From contig CAKSGI010000132.1 of NCBI GenBank assembly GCA_934454005.1, positions 1 through 5,633 of the forward strand: a stretch of DNA of 5,633 nucleotides, written 5' to 3'. The DNA comes from an uncultured Eubacteriales bacterium. GTDB lineage: Bacteria > Bacillota_A > Clostridia > Oscillospirales > Acutalibacteraceae. Under the pieces are notes generated by a model that saw only the letters and a list, made by a program, of their open reading frames with translations, did no database searches and was not told where the DNA came from. Below are positions 1 through 4,799 of the stretch, piece by piece; within the stretch, counting starts at the first letter, position 1, and every line of letters begins with the position of its first letter. The position numbers and the translations under genes are program-made.

Positions 1-1
1 A

Positions 2-523
2 TTAACATATGGAGCATCTCCAAATCCAAATTTTTATTATGTTGAAGGAAATGATTGTACAAACTTTGTTTCTCAAGTATTAAGAGCAGCATATGGTGGA
101 GATAATTCAGGAATTTCCCAACAGTCTAGAATGAGTAGTAATTGGTATGGTGGTTCTGGTGGTGGAAGTTATGCATGGGAAAGTGTAGAAGGTCTCTGGG
201 ATCAAGTTGTAAATAATTATCCAGGAAATGGACCTAATGGTACAGGATATAACAACAATTCTCCATACTATGATTTTGCTCCATCTAGAATATATTTAGG
301 TGAGGTATTACAATTTAGAAATATTGATTCTTCTTCAGTATATACTCATTCTGTATATGTAACAGTTAGTAATAATACATCTAATCAGTATTATAATGAA
401 ATATTAGTTACACAACATTCAGATAATATGGTTAATAGGAACTTATGGGAGTTAATATTGAATAAAGGTGGAAACTCTTGTTATATGAGAGACATTGCTT
501 TTACAGATGCTTTTCTTAATTAA
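2..523 (+). CDS. Amidase_6 domain protein, 3' part (5' end outside window)
   Basis: The frame is open from the window edge and ends in TAA at 521-523, giving 173 visible residues. The sequence shows the hallmark of the putative amidase domain family (Amidase_6): an aromatic/Gly lead-in, then DCTNFVSQ at visible residues 18-25, whose Cys (codon 56-58) is the likely nucleophile. Further on come a WY...SYAWESVEGLW segment, a THSVYVT segment with the likely catalytic His, and a QHSDN..NRNLWEL segment near the end. In this family the domain usually sits at the C-terminus of an exported protein and is presumed to act on amide bonds in cell wall or peptide substrates; that role is inferred from the family. 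Only the first few domain residues and any signal peptide or N-terminal region are missing. The Met codon at 131 is internal, not the start. The gene faces its neighbours convergently and shares a terminator with the next gene. Confidence 0.85.
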   Translation, partial: LTYGASPNPNFYYVEGNDCTNFVSQVLRAAYGGDNSGISQQSRMSSNWYGGSGGGSYAWESVEGLWDQVVNNYPGNGPNGTGYNNNSPYYDFAPSRIYLGEVLQFRNIDSSSVYTHSVYVTVSNNTSNQYYNEILVTQHSDNMVNRNLWELILNKGGNSCYMRDIAFTDAFLN

Positions 524-530
524 ACAATAT

Positions 531-576
531 AAAAAGGTACTATTTCGTAATCTTAGTTGCGAAATAGTACCTTTTT
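531..576. terminator. Strong bidirectional intrinsic terminator
   Basis: A perfect 17-bp inverted repeat (531-547 with 560-576, loop 548-559) begins with A5 and ends with T5. It can therefore act as a Rho-independent terminator on both strands. It closes the amidase gene on + and the small gene at 575-751 on -, whose stop codon lies in the outer stem. Confidence 0.9.
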
Positions 577-751
577 ATTCCCTATAAGAATCTTCATCAT
601 TAATTTTCTTTACTGCTGCTTCATATTGTTCATTAGTAAAAGGAATATTGTTTTTCTTTAATAATCCAACATACTTTTCTAAGTCTACTATACTTTCACC
701 TTTTCTCATTTCGAAAGGATTATTTAGATCTTTAGGTTTCCACTCATACAT
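575..751 (-). CDS. Small hypothetical soluble protein (58 aa)
   Basis: The start ATG at 749-751 follows AGGAG with a 6-nt spacer, and a promoter at 782-811 places transcription start only about 24 nt upstream. The longer upstream extension of the frame, to 811, would overlap that promoter and is rejected. The product begins MYEWKPKDLNNPFEMRKGE and is charged, with no membrane segment or signal peptide. Its body looks alpha-helical and it ends in an acidic, Lys-mixed tail (NDEDSYRE). The stop codon is embedded in the bidirectional terminator shared with the amidase gene. I do not recognise the family. The proline-rich N-terminus followed by helices could be a small binding or adaptor protein, but no function is claimed. 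Confidence 0.7.
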   Translation of the reverse strand: MYEWKPKDLNNPFEMRKGESIVDLEKYVGLLKKNNIPFTNEQYEAAVKKINDEDSYRE

Positions 752-781
752 AATTACTCCTATGTTTATTTTTATTAATAT

Positions 782-811
782 TTTATAGACGAGTTCTTTA
801 ATAAGATACAA
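782..811 (-). promoter_or_regulatory. Promoter for the 575-751 gene
   Basis: On the minus strand, a -35 box TTGTAT (806-811) is followed by an 18-nt spacer and a -10 box TATAAA (782-787). The predicted start is near 775, giving a short leader that carries the AGGAG site. The REP-like hairpin at 815-854 ends four bases upstream of the -35 box. Confidence 0.6.
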
Positions 812-814
812 CAG

Positions 815-854
815 GTGAACTACTCTCCACTTATAGAAGTGGAGAGTAGTTCAC
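815..854. repeat. REP-like perfect hairpin, copy 1
   Basis: A perfect 18-bp inverted repeat (815-832 with 837-854; arm GTGAACTACTCTCCACTT) has a 4-nt loop ATAG. There is no T-run on either side, so it is not a standard terminator. A diverged copy lies at 1272-1311 in the opposite orientation, judged by the loop (CTAT). It could be a REP/REPIN-type or IS200/IS605-derived hairpin, or a structural element. Its family is not identified. Confidence 0.8.
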
Positions 855-896
855 TTCCACCAACTTGTACACCCTATGAATTTCTTTAAACTTTCT

Positions 897-1073
897 TTAT
901 CTTTTTTCATCAATTATTAAAAAAGTACAAAAGAAAATAATAAATATTATACTTGTCCCAAATGTAACTACTGTACAAAATACTGGATCTCCATTCATTG
1001 TATTAATTAATAATATTATTGCTATTAAAGTACCTACTGTACAACTAAATGACTTCAAAAAAAGTTTCAACAT
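897..1073 (-). CDS. Small two-pass membrane protein (58 aa)
   Basis: The ATG at 1071-1073 is preceded by a perfect AGGAGG at about 9 nt, and a good promoter lies upstream (1158-1186). The stop TAA is at 897-899. The product begins MLKLFLKSFSCTVGTLIAII. Two hydrophobic segments are visible, at about residues 10-24 and 36-54. They are separated by a short loop (NTMNGDPVF), and the protein ends in a charged tail, DEKR. Three Cys residues are present (11, 33 and 49); positions 11 and 33 sit at the segment edges. It is likely an integral membrane peptide. The size and two-helix hairpin shape resemble small holin-like or stress-type membrane proteins, but no specific family is recognised. It lies between two REP-like hairpins that flank it at roughly 45 and 200 bp. 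Confidence 0.75.
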   Translation of the reverse strand: MLKLFLKSFSCTVGTLIAIILLINTMNGDPVFCTVVTFGTSIIFIIFFCTFLIIDEKR

Positions 1074-1157
1074 ATTTTAAAACCTCCTAATAACCATTTA
1101 AAATAAATAAAAATATATATTTCTAATATATGCCAAAACATAGTTAAAGCCTTTATA

Positions 1158-1186
1158 TATCTAATATTATAAGGCTAAATAGTCAA
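1158..1186 (-). promoter_or_regulatory. Promoter for the 897-1073 gene
   Basis: On the minus strand, -35 TTGACT (1181-1186), a 17-nt spacer and -10 TAGATA (1158-1163) form a good sigma-A type promoter. The predicted start is near 1151, about 78 nt before the start codon. The leader is AT-rich with AGGAGG at its end. A weak inverted repeat (AGCCTT/AAGGCT) lies across the promoter and could be an operator. Confidence 0.6.
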
Positions 1187-1229
1187 AGAACTCAATACAT
1201 TCAATAATAAAAATACCTTTCTTCTATAG

Positions 1230-1245
1230 TAGGTCGTTCGACCTA
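1230..1245. repeat. Short GC-rich palindrome
   Basis: TAGGTCGTTCGACCTA is a 16-bp inverted repeat (7-bp arms around TT, or a 6-bp stem with a GTTC loop). It stands out against the AT-rich surroundings. It lies about 27 bp from the second REP-like hairpin and upstream of the promoter at 1158-1186. It could be an operator or part of a decayed mobile-element end. Confidence 0.5.
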
Positions 1246-1271
1246 GTTGTTTCCTGTAAAAGAATATTCCT

Positions 1272-1311
1272 GTGAATTACTATCCACTTCTATAAGTGGA
1301 TAGTAGTTCAC
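1272..1311. repeat. REP-like hairpin, copy 2 (inverted relative to copy 1)
   Basis: An 18-bp stem (1272-1289 with 1294-1311) with loop CTAT contains one T-G wobble. Compared with the reverse complement of copy 1, a C-G pair in the stem has become A-T on both arms (CTCTCC/GGAGAG versus CTATCC/GGATAG), so pairing has been conserved. The + side is followed by T5, so this copy may also terminate + strand transcription. Confidence 0.75.
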
Positions 1312-1526
1312 TTTTTCATCTTCTGAAACTCTTATCTGTATTAATTCTTTTTATTCATTAATCTACATCTCCAACACTAAATTGTAATACTTATAATTAC
1401 AATATCATAGCTCCATAAAAAAAATCAGTCTGACTTTAGAGCATATGCCCTACTTTCAAAACATAAATTTAGACAAAAAATTAAGGCATAAGCCCCTAAA
1501 AATAAACAAGACATACCCCTTTTTAG
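1312..1526. other. Non-coding AT-rich gap with minor hairpins
   Basis: I see no credible gene on either strand. There is an 8-bp hairpin ATTGTAAT/ATTACAAT (1381-1403). There is also a weak minus-strand stem followed by T8 (about 1419-1441) that could end transcripts from the 1527-1706 gene. Two similar motifs, GCATATGCCCT (1443-1453) and GCATAAGCCCCT (1485-1496), have no assigned role. Confidence 0.5.
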
Positions 1527-1706
1527 CTACATATTATCTTTTTTTAAATATAATAATATTTCATCAATTTTTCTATTACACTCATCACATTGACTCACTC
1601 TTTTATAATAATTAACTTTATATTTTAAAAGTTTAATTAAATTAACAACTAAAATAATAACACTTATAAAAATAAAAATTATAAATGCCGAATATAAAAT
1701 GTACAT
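1527..1706 (-). CDS. Small single-pass membrane protein (59 aa)
   Basis: The ATG at 1704-1706 follows AGGAGG with a 5-nt spacer, and the stop TAG is at 1527-1529. A strong promoter lies just upstream (1736-1765). The product begins MYILYSAFIIFIFISVIILV. Residues 2-26 form one hydrophobic helix, followed by a basic stretch (KLLKYKVNYYKR). A short helix with two close Cys residues follows (QCDECNRKIDEILLYLKK, Cys 40 and 43). The layout (N-out or N-in helix, then a cytoplasmic coiled or helical tail of the NRKIDEILxxLK type) resembles small Firmicute membrane proteins such as the DUF4083 group. That assignment is tentative and made by eye. The CxxC could bind a metal or form a disulfide. Confidence 0.75.
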   Translation of the reverse strand: MYILYSAFIIFIFISVIILVVNLIKLLKYKVNYYKRVSQCDECNRKIDEILLYLKKDNM

Positions 1707-1735
1707 GACTACCTCCTAAATAAATTATATTAATA

Positions 1736-1765
1736 ATTATACCTCTGCTAGTTCTAGCAAAACAA
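1736..1765 (-). promoter_or_regulatory. Promoter with dyad operator for the 1527-1706 gene
   Basis: On the minus strand, -35 TTGTTT (1760-1765), an 18-nt spacer and a perfect -10 TATAAT (1736-1741) give a start near 1729 and a leader of about 23 nt. The spacer contains a 12-bp dyad, GCTAG-TT-CTAGC (1747-1758), in the classic position for a repressor or a spacer-twisting activator. The regulator is unknown. A broken Rrf2-type regulator gene lies immediately upstream. Confidence 0.7.
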
Positions 1766-1827
1766 TTCCTAATTAGAGTTATTACTAAACTTGAAAATAT
1801 TCTATATGAATCGTTGATTGAAAAACT

Positions 1828-1985
1828 AACTTCCGTTTTAGCTAATTTATGTATTATTTTTTTAGATGATGTTCTGATATTTTCAATTCTTTAGATAAAT
1901 CATCGAATATAAAAACTTTATCTTTATCCTTAGCTAAATGAATTAGAACTCTAAATGAATAGTCAGTAAATTTAGTTAAATGCAT
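1828..1985 (-). pseudogene. Rrf2-family (NsrR/IscR-like) regulator, frameshifted and truncated
   Basis: The frame starts at ATG 1983-1985, downstream of a strong AGGAGGTGAT but at a long 13-nt spacing. It reads MHLTKFTDYSFRVLIHLA, the diagnostic N-terminus of Rrf2 winged-helix regulators, closest to NsrR. DDLSKELKISEHHLKK, the recognition helix-turn-helix, follows. It then hits TAA at 1854-1856 after 43 codons, right behind a run of seven A residues (T1857-1863 on +). Adding one A restores IIHKLAKTEV, the expected family continuation, so a one-base deletion in the homopolymer explains the stop. After that the frame no longer resembles the family. The wing, the dimerisation helix and the cluster-ligating Cys region (family length about 140-150 aa) are absent. 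It is therefore both frameshifted and 3'-deleted. A 43-residue HTH peptide could still be made. Confidence 0.8.
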
Positions 1986-2015
1986 ATAGATCCAATCACC
2001 TCCTTATCATACCTT

Positions 2016-2447
2016 TTAAAATAATTCATAGTTTCCATCTTCAAGTCTTTTATATATTTTAGCATAGTTCGTTTTATTAATTCCTGAAAACATAGTTAAT
2101 TCATCTTTTACATCAATTATTATATCAGGCTCTTCATAGTCTTCTTCATAATCAGGATCATCTTTATCTACAGCATAATTTGATCTTACCTTTTCAGGTC
2201 CATTATAAACTTCTACATTTAAATCAAACATTAATGCAAACATCGATAACGCTCTTGCCAAATCTATTCTCATAATCATTTGTACATATCTATCATCACT
2301 ATCTATATATGGCTCATCTATAACATGAAGCACATCTTGCTCATTATCTGCTTCGTATATTTTTCCTTCAAACTCAATAACATATTTTCTTTTTGCTTTA
2401 TCTAGGCTTTCTATTTCCCTTACCCAATCCGTATTTTTAGTTACCAT
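2016..2447 (-). CDS. Acidic hypothetical protein (143 aa)
   Basis: The start MVTKNTDW (ATG 2445-2447) is chosen because an AAGGAAGTG site sits about 8 nt upstream. The in-frame ATG at 2475-2477 has no ribosome site and lies inside one of the palindromic operators. Residues about 20-31 (KYVIEFEGKIYE) look like a beta hairpin. A helical middle part (MIMRIDLARALSMFALMFDL) follows. Then comes a very acidic stretch at about 93-118 containing DKDDPDYEEDYEEPD, and a C-terminal YKRLEDGNYELF. There is no signal peptide or membrane span, so it is likely cytoplasmic. The family is not recognised. The acidic segment could mimic nucleic acid or bind a basic partner, which is inference. It lies downstream of the HTH gene, separated from it by an array of four palindromes, so co-regulation is likely. 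Confidence 0.75.
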   Translation of the reverse strand: MVTKNTDWVREIESLDKAKRKYVIEFEGKIYEADNEQDVLHVIDEPYIDSDDRYVQMIMRIDLARALSMFALMFDLNVEVYNGPEKVRSNYAVDKDDPDYEEDYEEPDIIIDVKDELTMFSGINKTNYAKIYKRLEDGNYELF

Positions 2448-2471
2448 AAATTCATCACTTCCTTTAAATAC

Positions 2472-2584
2472 TTTCATTTATTAATTAATGAACAATATTT
2501 TCATAAATTAATTTATATAATATCTTTTATTGTTCAATTATTAATTTATGAACTCTATTCATTTTCATTAATTATTTTATGAAC
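2472..2584. promoter_or_regulatory. Palindrome array A (TTCA-N12-TGAA), 3 exact and 1 half site
   Basis: Sites of the form TTCA-N12-TGAA lie at 2472-2493, 2532-2553 and 2563-2584, and a half site (TTCA-N12-TATA) at 2499-2520. Numbers include one flanking base each side. Start-to-start spacings are 27, 33 and 31 bp, about three helical turns. Every spacer is A/T only. The array covers the last codons of the HTH gene and the leader of the acidic gene. The 2532-2553 site ends, on the minus strand, in TTGAAC, which could be a -35 box, with a weak TATAAA 14 nt on. It is a probable binding region for the HTH protein. Confidence 0.75.
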
Positions 2585-2959
2585 TAATCCAACTGAACAA
2601 GAATACATTTCAGCTATTTCTTTAATAGTTTTACCTTGAATACGATAGATCTTCATAGTTTCTTTTTCTTGAATTGTAAATCTTGATTTTCTTCCAGCTC
2701 CACGTTCATTGTGAATCTTTAAATCTATAGGTCTTTTCGTACTTTTCAACAATTTGTTTTTATCTTTTAATTGTTGAATTTTATCTTTTAATTGTTGAAT
2801 TTCATTTTTTTGTTTTTCTATAATACGACCTCTCTCAACTGCTTCTATAGCATAATGTCCTTCTTTATAATAAGCTGATCTACGTAATTGTTCCTCCAAG
2901 TCTTCTATATCTTTTAAAAGACGTTCATTTTGTTCTTTTAATCTTTGCACTTCACCCAT
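2555..2959 (-). CDS. Coiled-coil protein with C-terminal helix-turn-helix (134 aa)
   Basis: The start MGEVQRLKEQNERLL (ATG 2957-2959) follows GGAG with a 7-nt spacer. The upstream ATG at 3004 lies before the predicted transcription start and has no ribosome site. Residues about 5-25 and 45-72 have the heptad pattern of coiled coils. The second includes an exact repeated heptad, IQQLKDK, matching a 21-bp DNA duplication. Residues about 87-131 read GAGRKSRFT..., then YRIQGKTIKEIAEMYSCSVGLVHKII. This is a helix-turn-helix of the resolvase/transposase-type (HTH_7-like) class, with KTIKEIAEMY as first helix and SVGLVHKII as recognition helix. No catalytic domain is attached, so it is likely an oligomeric DNA-binding protein: a regulator, partition adaptor or replication factor. 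Its promoter and both flanks carry TTCA-N12-TGAA palindromes, which suggests it binds them and controls itself. Confidence 0.8.
   Translation of the reverse strand: MGEVQRLKEQNERLLKDIEDLEEQLRRSAYYKEGHYAIEAVERGRIIEKQKNEIQQLKDKIQQLKDKNKLLKSTKRPIDLKIHNERGAGRKSRFTIQEKETMKIYRIQGKTIKEIAEMYSCSVGLVHKIINENE
2758..2802. repeat. 21-bp tandem duplication inside the coiled coil
   Basis: A 21-bp unit is repeated 2.1 times in tandem (2758-2781 identical to 2779-2802). The unit equals exactly seven codons, one coiled-coil heptad, and encodes the repeated IQQLKDK. The duplication keeps both reading frame and heptad phase. Confidence 0.85.
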
Positions 2960-2970
2960 ACTATTACTCC

Positions 2971-3061
2971 ATTCACAATTTAATTTATGAATACATTTTA
3001 ACATATTTTGTTTGGTTATTCAATAATTAAATAATGAATTTTCAAATATTAATTATTAAAA
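2971..3061. promoter_or_regulatory. Palindrome array B upstream of the HTH gene
   Basis: Exact TTCA-N12-TGAA sites lie at 2971-2992 and 3018-3039. A degenerate one (TTCA-N12-TAAA) is at 3040-3061, directly abutting the second. The 3018-3039 site overlaps the -35 box of the HTH gene promoter and the 2971-2992 site covers the predicted transcription start, the usual geometry of autorepression. The ribosome binding site follows directly after the latter. Confidence 0.75.
2995..3023 (-). promoter_or_regulatory. Promoter of the HTH gene
   Basis: On the minus strand, -35 TTGAAT (3018-3023), a 17-nt spacer and an extended -10 TG-T-TAAAAT (TAAAAT at 2995-3000) predict a start near 2988. The -35 box is formed by one arm of the palindrome at 3018-3039. 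Confidence 0.65.
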
Positions 3062-3071
3062 ACATCTTTTT

Positions 3072-3097
3072 ATAAAAGTGTCCTTGGATACTTTTAT
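3072..3097. terminator. Hairpin terminator after the amidoligase gene
   Basis: An 11-bp stem (3072-3082 with 3087-3097, one G-T wobble, loop CTTG) has T-runs on the + side and T-rich arm ends on the - side. It lies 75 bp past the stop of the amidoligase gene, so it probably ends that transcript. The minus-strand U-tract is partly within the stem, so efficiency is uncertain. Confidence 0.5.
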
Positions 3098-3118
3098 TTT
3101 TAAACAATTTATCTATTA

Positions 3119-3140
3119 ATTCACTCGAAAATTAATGAAA
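3119..3140. promoter_or_regulatory. Outlying TTCA-N12-TGAA palindrome
   Basis: ATTCA-N12-TGAAA has the same half-sites and the same 12-bp spacing as the arrays flanking the HTH gene. The spacer here contains CTCG, so it is less AT-pure. It lies between the amidoligase stop codon and the terminator hairpin, about 160 bp upstream of the HTH start codon. Confidence 0.55.
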
Positions 3141-3172
3141 ATCTATTGTTTCCCATGACACATTTCTATTGA

Positions 3173-4603
3173 TTATCTCCATTCATTTTTCTTAAAAACA
3201 TTTAATATCATATCTTTATCTCTCTTTCTTGAGAAAGCTATATCTAGGAGTTCTATAATCTTTTCTTTTGTTCTTGTTCCTGAAGAAGTCCTGGCGTCTT
3301 TTAATATTTTCCCTCTCTTTTTATAATTTTCATCTTCAGTATCTCTCCATCTTGCTTTTTCAGATGCATTTATTATTCCTGCAGCTAATTTTATGTTTGC
3401 CTGGATCTGCTTCGGATTAAGAGATCCATTAAAATATCTAAACTCAACGGTAGGAGCTCTATCCGTTGCTATATTTTTTAAATTAATCCCATAATACCTA
3501 TTCATTCTACTAACTCTTTGTGCCATTTCTATGACATCACTATCATTTTCCATTCTAAAAGCCATTCTATTAGCTTCTGCAGCTCTTTCACTAAAGCTAG
3601 TTGCATAATTAGAAGCGTTGCTTCTTATTCGGCCTAAATCTCCTCCTGCAGCTTTATATAAGCATTCTTCATAGTTTTCTACTATCTTAAAGAATCGTCT
3701 CCAACGCTGGCGAGCAGTATCGAGTTTATTCATTCCTATGTGAACATGTCCACCACAAGATTGATTTATTCTAGCTCCATGCCTTTTTGCAACTTCGCAT
3801 ATTGCTTGAATTTGTCTCCATGTTTCTGGAGTATCTTTTAGTATTGGAGATACTAATTCTCCACCTTGACTTCCTGAAGAAACACTTCCATCTCTTTCTA
3901 ACTTCCATTTACTATTATCGCTTACTCTTGCGTGATATCCCAATCTATACGGGGCTGCAGTAATTCCTAAATCATATAGTTCACTTGCTATTGCATCTGC
4001 ATTTCCACCAACAAACTCTAGCTCAACTCCAAAGGTACTTGTATTACCGTTTAGTACATTTTCATATTCATAATTAATAAGATCATCATTAATATTCTCA
4101 TATGTTGTGTCAAATGTATCTAAATTGTCGCTATAAAAAAAGCCATCATCTGTTGATGGGCCTTCCTGGTTTCTTTGGATTTCATCTCTTATATCTTGCT
4201 GCATCCTGGATCTCATTACTTCATTAGCTTCCATATCTCTTATTTCTTGTTCTGCTTGTCCAATAGCATTATTTACAGCATTCATATGTCTGCAGGTACG
4301 ATTTCTATTTTGAAAATCAGGACATGTACAAGAGTCTACATCATTACTTACAAAGTATCTTCTATTACTAGCAGAATCAACTATATATCTTTCATCTTCT
4401 TCATTATAGGTTACTCTTATTTCTTCATTTCTTCCACGTGATCTTGAATCACCTTCAACAACGATACTTTCACTTAATCTATTATTTACTCTTGAGGCTA
4501 AATCATTAATTACTCCAGGACTCATTCCTGATCCTGAAGCTCCAATTGCTCCAGTTCCTGAGTTTGATTCCGTTGATATTGTATTACTTCTTCTCTTTGG
4601 CAT
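3173..4603 (-). CDS. SWIM zinc-finger amidoligase (COOH-NH2 ligase) family protein (476 aa)
   Basis: The start MPKRRSN (ATG 4601-4603) follows AAAGGAGAG at 7 nt. Residues about 1-35 are a basic then Ser/Gly-rich tail. Residues 92-106 carry CTC-x9-CRH, a complete SWIM zinc finger (CxC...CxH), which in other proteins binds nucleic acid or protein. From about 190 come amidoligase-type motifs in order: FGVELEF (191-197), KLERDGS (234-240), GGELVSP (247-253), CGGHVHIG (283-290) and EFRYFNGS (387-394). These match the GCS/glutamine-synthetase-like COOH-NH2 ligase fold (Amidoligase_2), whose conserved Glu, Asp and His bind Mg-ATP and substrate. The family makes amide bonds between carboxyl and amine groups on small molecules or proteins; the substrate here is unknown. 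The catalytic motifs look intact. A basic C-terminal tail ends in FKKNEWR. The gene follows a minus-strand terminator-like hairpin and precedes the HTH gene. It is cytoplasmic, with no signal peptide. Confidence 0.85.
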   Translation of the reverse strand: MPKRRSNTISTESNSGTGAIGASGSGMSPGVINDLASRVNNRLSESIVVEGDSRSRGRNEEIRVTYNEEDERYIVDSASNRRYFVSNDVDSCTCPDFQNRNRTCRHMNAVNNAIGQAEQEIRDMEANEVMRSRMQQDIRDEIQRNQEGPSTDDGFFYSDNLDTFDTTYENINDDLINYEYENVLNGNTSTFGVELEFVGGNADAIASELYDLGITAAPYRLGYHARVSDNSKWKLERDGSVSSGSQGGELVSPILKDTPETWRQIQAICEVAKRHGARINQSCGGHVHIGMNKLDTARQRWRRFFKIVENYEECLYKAAGGDLGRIRSNASNYATSFSERAAEANRMAFRMENDSDVIEMAQRVSRMNRYYGINLKNIATDRAPTVEFRYFNGSLNPKQIQANIKLAAGIINASEKARWRDTEDENYKKRGKILKDARTSSGTRTKEKIIELLDIAFSRKRDKDMILNVFKKNEWR

Positions 4604-4648
4604 AATTTTTCTCTCCTTTATCACTTGTATTTTTCTAAAAATGAAAAT

Positions 4649-4676
4649 AAAAAAACAGACTAGTTAAACTAATCTG
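4649..4676 (-). terminator. Minus-strand intrinsic terminator or attenuator before the amidoligase gene
   Basis: An 8-bp stem (4656-4663 with 4669-4676, one wobble, loop of 5) is followed on the minus strand by T7 (4649-4655). It lies 46 bp upstream of the amidoligase start codon. The only good minus -10 box seen (TATAAT at 4701-4706, weak -35) is upstream of it. It may therefore be an attenuator in the leader, or simply insulate the gene from antisense transcription arriving from 5050. Confidence 0.65.
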
Positions 4677-4693
4677 CTAATATATTCATTTTA

Positions 4694-4702
4694 TGTTATA
4701 AT
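4694..4702 (+). promoter_or_regulatory. Extended -10 promoter of the small peptide gene
   Basis: TG-T-TATAAT (4694-4702) is a perfect extended -10 element; no good -35 is visible. The predicted start is near 4709, giving a leader of about 90 nt. A minus-strand TATAAT (4701-4706) overlaps it face to face. Confidence 0.6.
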
Positions 4703-4732
4703 TATATTGTTTTTAACCACGATGGATGGCGT

Positions 4733-4789
4733 GGCGGTTGTACGTTTCCGCCTTTTGGCTATTAGTTTTTAAACTAAGACAAAAGGTGG
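4733..4789 (+). promoter_or_regulatory. Leader that can sequester the ribosome binding site
   Basis: 4748-4757 pairs with 4780-4789 (10 bp, one G-T wobble), and 4762-4768 pairs with 4771-4777 inside it. The outer stem buries GGTGG, the ribosome site of the peptide gene. An alternative 5-bp GC stem, GGCGG (4733-4737) with CCGCC (4748-4752), would free it. The two states are mutually exclusive. Occluded ribosome sites are typical of type I toxin mRNAs, and a similar switch could also be metabolite- or processing-controlled. Confidence 0.6.
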
Positions 4790-4799
4790 TGGTATTAGT

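Noticed and set aside
131..523. Gene start at the Met codon at 131
   Set aside because: The frame is open to the window edge, and the DCTNFVSQ motif of the amidase domain lies upstream of this Met, so it is internal.
752..811. Longer N-terminus for the 58-aa gene at 575-751
   Set aside because: It would overlap the -10 and -35 boxes, while the ATG at 751 has a well-spaced AGGAG.
2960..3004. Longer N-terminus of the HTH protein (ATG at 3004)
   Set aside because: It has no ribosome site and lies upstream of the predicted transcription start, inside the promoter and operator region.
2472..3140. CRISPR-like array
   Set aside because: The repeated units are short palindromes with uneven spacing and AT-only interiors, with no constant repeat or unique spacers and no cas genes.
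4175..4441. Plus-strand 88-codon frame
   Set aside because: It lies inside the amidoligase gene on the opposite strand, has low-complexity hydrophobic content and no ribosome site. It is a shadow.
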